Shown here piece after piece: positions 62,363-64,000 of a stretch of DNA of 64,000 nt; the stretch's first letter is position 1, and every line of letters begins with the position of its first letter. The DNA comes from Farysia itapuensis (Eukaryota; Basidiomycota; Ustilaginomycetes; Ustilaginales; Ustilaginaceae). The notes beneath the pieces were generated by a model. The model made no database searches and was not told the DNA's origin. It worked only from the letters and a program-made list of their open reading frames with translations. The stretch is from NCBI GenBank assembly GCA_023212645.1, contig JALBYC010000017.1:124001-188000 (forward strand), written 5' to 3'. A program made the translations under genes and the position numbers.

Positions 62363-62724
62363 TCTAGGACGAAGGCGGACAGGGCGTAAGTGCGAGCACG
62401 GTGGCTTCTGAAGGAGATGCACACTCACTAGTAAATGTTGCACGCACCAGGGACGGTCGGTGACAAGGACAGGCTGTGGAGATGCGTCTCAAAACCTCGA
62501 ATCTCGTCGCTTCCGAAATGTGAGAGGCTGAGAGCTGAGGCCTGAGAGGTGTACCTCTTTTCGTACGAGTCGCGTTCTACGTGGAGGCTGGTGTTGCTCT
62601 TCCAGTCACACTCACACTCACACCTATACATCACCATAAACGAAATCTTGACGGATTGCTGACATGGCCCAGAGCATTGCTACTGAAGCTTGACCGGAAC
62701 GAGGAAGCAGCATAGTCGCTCTTT
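62363..62724. promoter_or_regulatory. Divergent region, ndufa6 / neo1
   Basis: 362 bp between start codons. It contains a short TCACAC-type repeat at about 62604-62622. No other element recognised. Confidence 0.45.
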
Positions 62725-64000
62725 ATGCCGCCGAGGTTTAGCAGCCCTTCCTCACGATCGCGCACGAGTCAGGACACAAGCGAGAATCATCCGTTGCAGA
62801 CTTTCCCAGCCTCTCATAGTCGCAATATGGCGACCGGTCGCGATTCTCCAGCGCCATCATACCACTCGAACAACGAGAATGGTTTCGCTGGATTCAGATC
62901 GCGCAATCCTCGCACTCGATTCTCTAGGTTCGGTCAGAACAACGCTCGCGATTCCGACGAGCAGCAAGGATTGCTTAATGGCAGCGACGACGAGGCAAGA
63001 GCACAAGAGCAGCGCACACCTAGTCAAGAGCTTGGAGGACAGGCGTCCGGACTGGATGGAACGCCGCGTCCTTCTCAAGACCACAGACGTCACTATGGCA
63101 CGGGTGGGTCCGGCGGCTTCACTGACTCGGACATGGGGGCGTCGTTACGCAAAAGGCGCGGTTTGTTCGCCTCTCTCTTTTCATCTCGTGAGACTTCTTC
63201 TCGAGATCTGAGCAGGACAATATCCTTTGCGGACTCGTCTCGAGCCAGATCGAGATATCCTGCCAACGTAGTGAGGAATCAGAAGTACAATCTGGTCACC
63301 TTCCTCCCAAAGGTGCTCTACGAGCAGTTCAAGTTTTTCTTCAATCTCTACTTTCTCCTGGTTGCGTTGAGTCAATTCATACCCGCACTTAAGATCGGCT
63401 TCATCGCGACCTACATTGCGCCTCTTGCCTTTGTGCTGTGCATCACCATTGGCAAGGAAGCCTTCGACGACTGGGCGCGCTACCAGCGTGACAACGAAAG
63501 CAACAGCGCTCCGTACCAGCTCCTTGTCCCTTCTGACTCTGCCATTGCTGTGTCACAAGCCAACTCACGACGAGCCAGCTCACGTACGCATTCCTTGGGA
63601 AAGGGCGCGAGCACGGTCACAGTCCCCAGCAGCAAGATCAAAGTGGGAGATCTCGTCGTCCTCAGCAAAAGTCAGCGTGTCCCTGCCGATATGGTACTGC
63701 TGCAAACATCGGCAGGGGACAGCTCCGATACAAGCGCCACATCTGTACGTAGAGTCAACGGTGATGATTCCATTTTCGTGCTTGGCGACGATGAAGACGC
63801 CGAAGGACAGATGGGCAGAGATTCTACCAGTACGAAGGCAAACGACAATCAAACAGCGGAAGGTTCGAGTGGAACGTGCTTCGTTCGAACGGATCAGCTT
63901 GACGGGGAGACCGACTGGAAGCTTCGAGTGGCTGTGGAGCTCACACAACAGATGTCTACAGGAGAGCTTGCTTTGTTGAAGGACAGGGTCACGCTCTTTG
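62725..64000 (+). CDS. neo1: Neo1/ATP9-type P4-ATPase (partial, continues past window)
   Basis: Phospholipid flippase of Golgi and endosomes; the Neo1 class needs no Cdc50 subunit. The first 425 codons are present with no intron. I chose ATG 62725 (MPPRFSSPSSRSRTSQDTSE); an in-frame ATG at 62827 is the alternative. The N-terminal 160 residues are Ser/Arg-rich. Then NVVRNQKYNLVTFLPKVLYE and QFKFFFNLYFLLVALSQFIP (transmembrane helix 1), IAPLAFVLCITIGKEAFDDW (helix 2), and the actuator motif FVRTDQLDGETDWKLRVAVE, whose TDQLDGETDWKLR wording is Neo1-like rather than Drs2/Dnf-like (those read TANLDGE-type). A Ser-rich loop of about 70 residues is inserted in the actuator region. The phosphorylation site lies outside the window. 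Confidence 0.92.
   Translation, partial: MPPRFSSPSSRSRTSQDTSENHPLQTFPASHSRNMATGRDSPAPSYHSNNENGFAGFRSRNPRTRFSRFGQNNARDSDEQQGLLNGSDDEARAQEQRTPSQELGGQASGLDGTPRPSQDHRRHYGTGGSGGFTDSDMGASLRKRRGLFASLFSSRETSSRDLSRTISFADSSRARSRYPANVVRNQKYNLVTFLPKVLYEQFKFFFNLYFLLVALSQFIPALKIGFIATYIAPLAFVLCITIGKEAFDDWARYQRDNESNSAPYQLLVPSDSAIAVSQANSRRASSRTHSLGKGASTVTVPSSKIKVGDLVVLSKSQRVPADMVLLQTSAGDSSDTSATSVRRVNGDDSIFVLGDDEDAEGQMGRDSTSTKANDNQTAEGSSGTCFVRTDQLDGETDWKLRVAVELTQQMSTGELALLKDRVTLF

Overview
The window is a gene-dense piece of a nuclear fungal genome, most likely a basidiomycete smut fungus (Ustilaginales, such as Ustilago, Sporisorium or Pseudozyma). The signs are long coding regions with no or few short introns (about 60-400 nt, GTAAGT-type donors), short intergenic spacers, and a FYVE-domain Rho exchange factor of the kind described as Don1 in Ustilago maydis. 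I see no transposon, CRISPR array, virus, secondary-metabolite cluster or bacterial-style operon. Almost every gene is a conserved single-copy housekeeping gene. No sequence search was run: all names come from motif and family recognition by eye, and all splice sites were placed by hand from GT..AG signals, reading frame and family conservation.

Layout. 1-4200: beta-adaptin (partial), the Dim1 18S rRNA dimethylase and a Sit4/PP6 phosphatase. 4462-16000: RNA polymerase III second-largest subunit, a Zn2Cys6 regulator, EMC1 and a Cbf1-like bHLH-zipper factor. 16500-21200: eIF5A, a Lys/Glu-rich coiled-coil protein, the Asf1 histone chaperone and a Dus4-type tRNA dihydrouridine synthase. 21400-30000: a DH-PH-FYVE RhoGEF (Don1-like), a divergent helix-hairpin-helix protein and an Hrp1-type two-RRM protein. 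30167-40500: Pex6, Cdc24 and a RanBP2-finger protein. 41221-51358: Rpn10, the Caf1/Pop2 deadenylase, a UBE2G-type E2 and Apc1. 51789-59031: protein disulfide isomerase, eEF1-gamma, a 2H cyclic phosphodiesterase, ubiquitin-eL40 and Rei1. 59174-64000: an unrecognised protein, a faulty assembly join with poly-G and Ns, the complex I LYR subunit NDUFA6, and the start of a Neo1-type P4-ATPase.

How the genes relate. Three of the four genes in 41-51 kb belong to the ubiquitin-proteasome system, and the E2 and Apc1 are divergently transcribed. Translation and ribosome factors cluster loosely at 53.7-59 kb, with ubiquitin-eL40 and Rei1 sharing one upstream region. Two RhoGEF genes (Don1-like and Cdc24) lie about 10 kb apart. 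Promoter signals I can point to are UPR-type elements upstream of the disulfide isomerase, a heat-shock-element-like array upstream of the RRM gene, and a CRE/STRE/TATA set upstream of the coiled-coil protein. The main technical warning is at 60.7-61.0 kb, where one stretch appears twice around a 10-N gap, once as an error-rich copy. I did not find a convincing undescribed multi-gene system.
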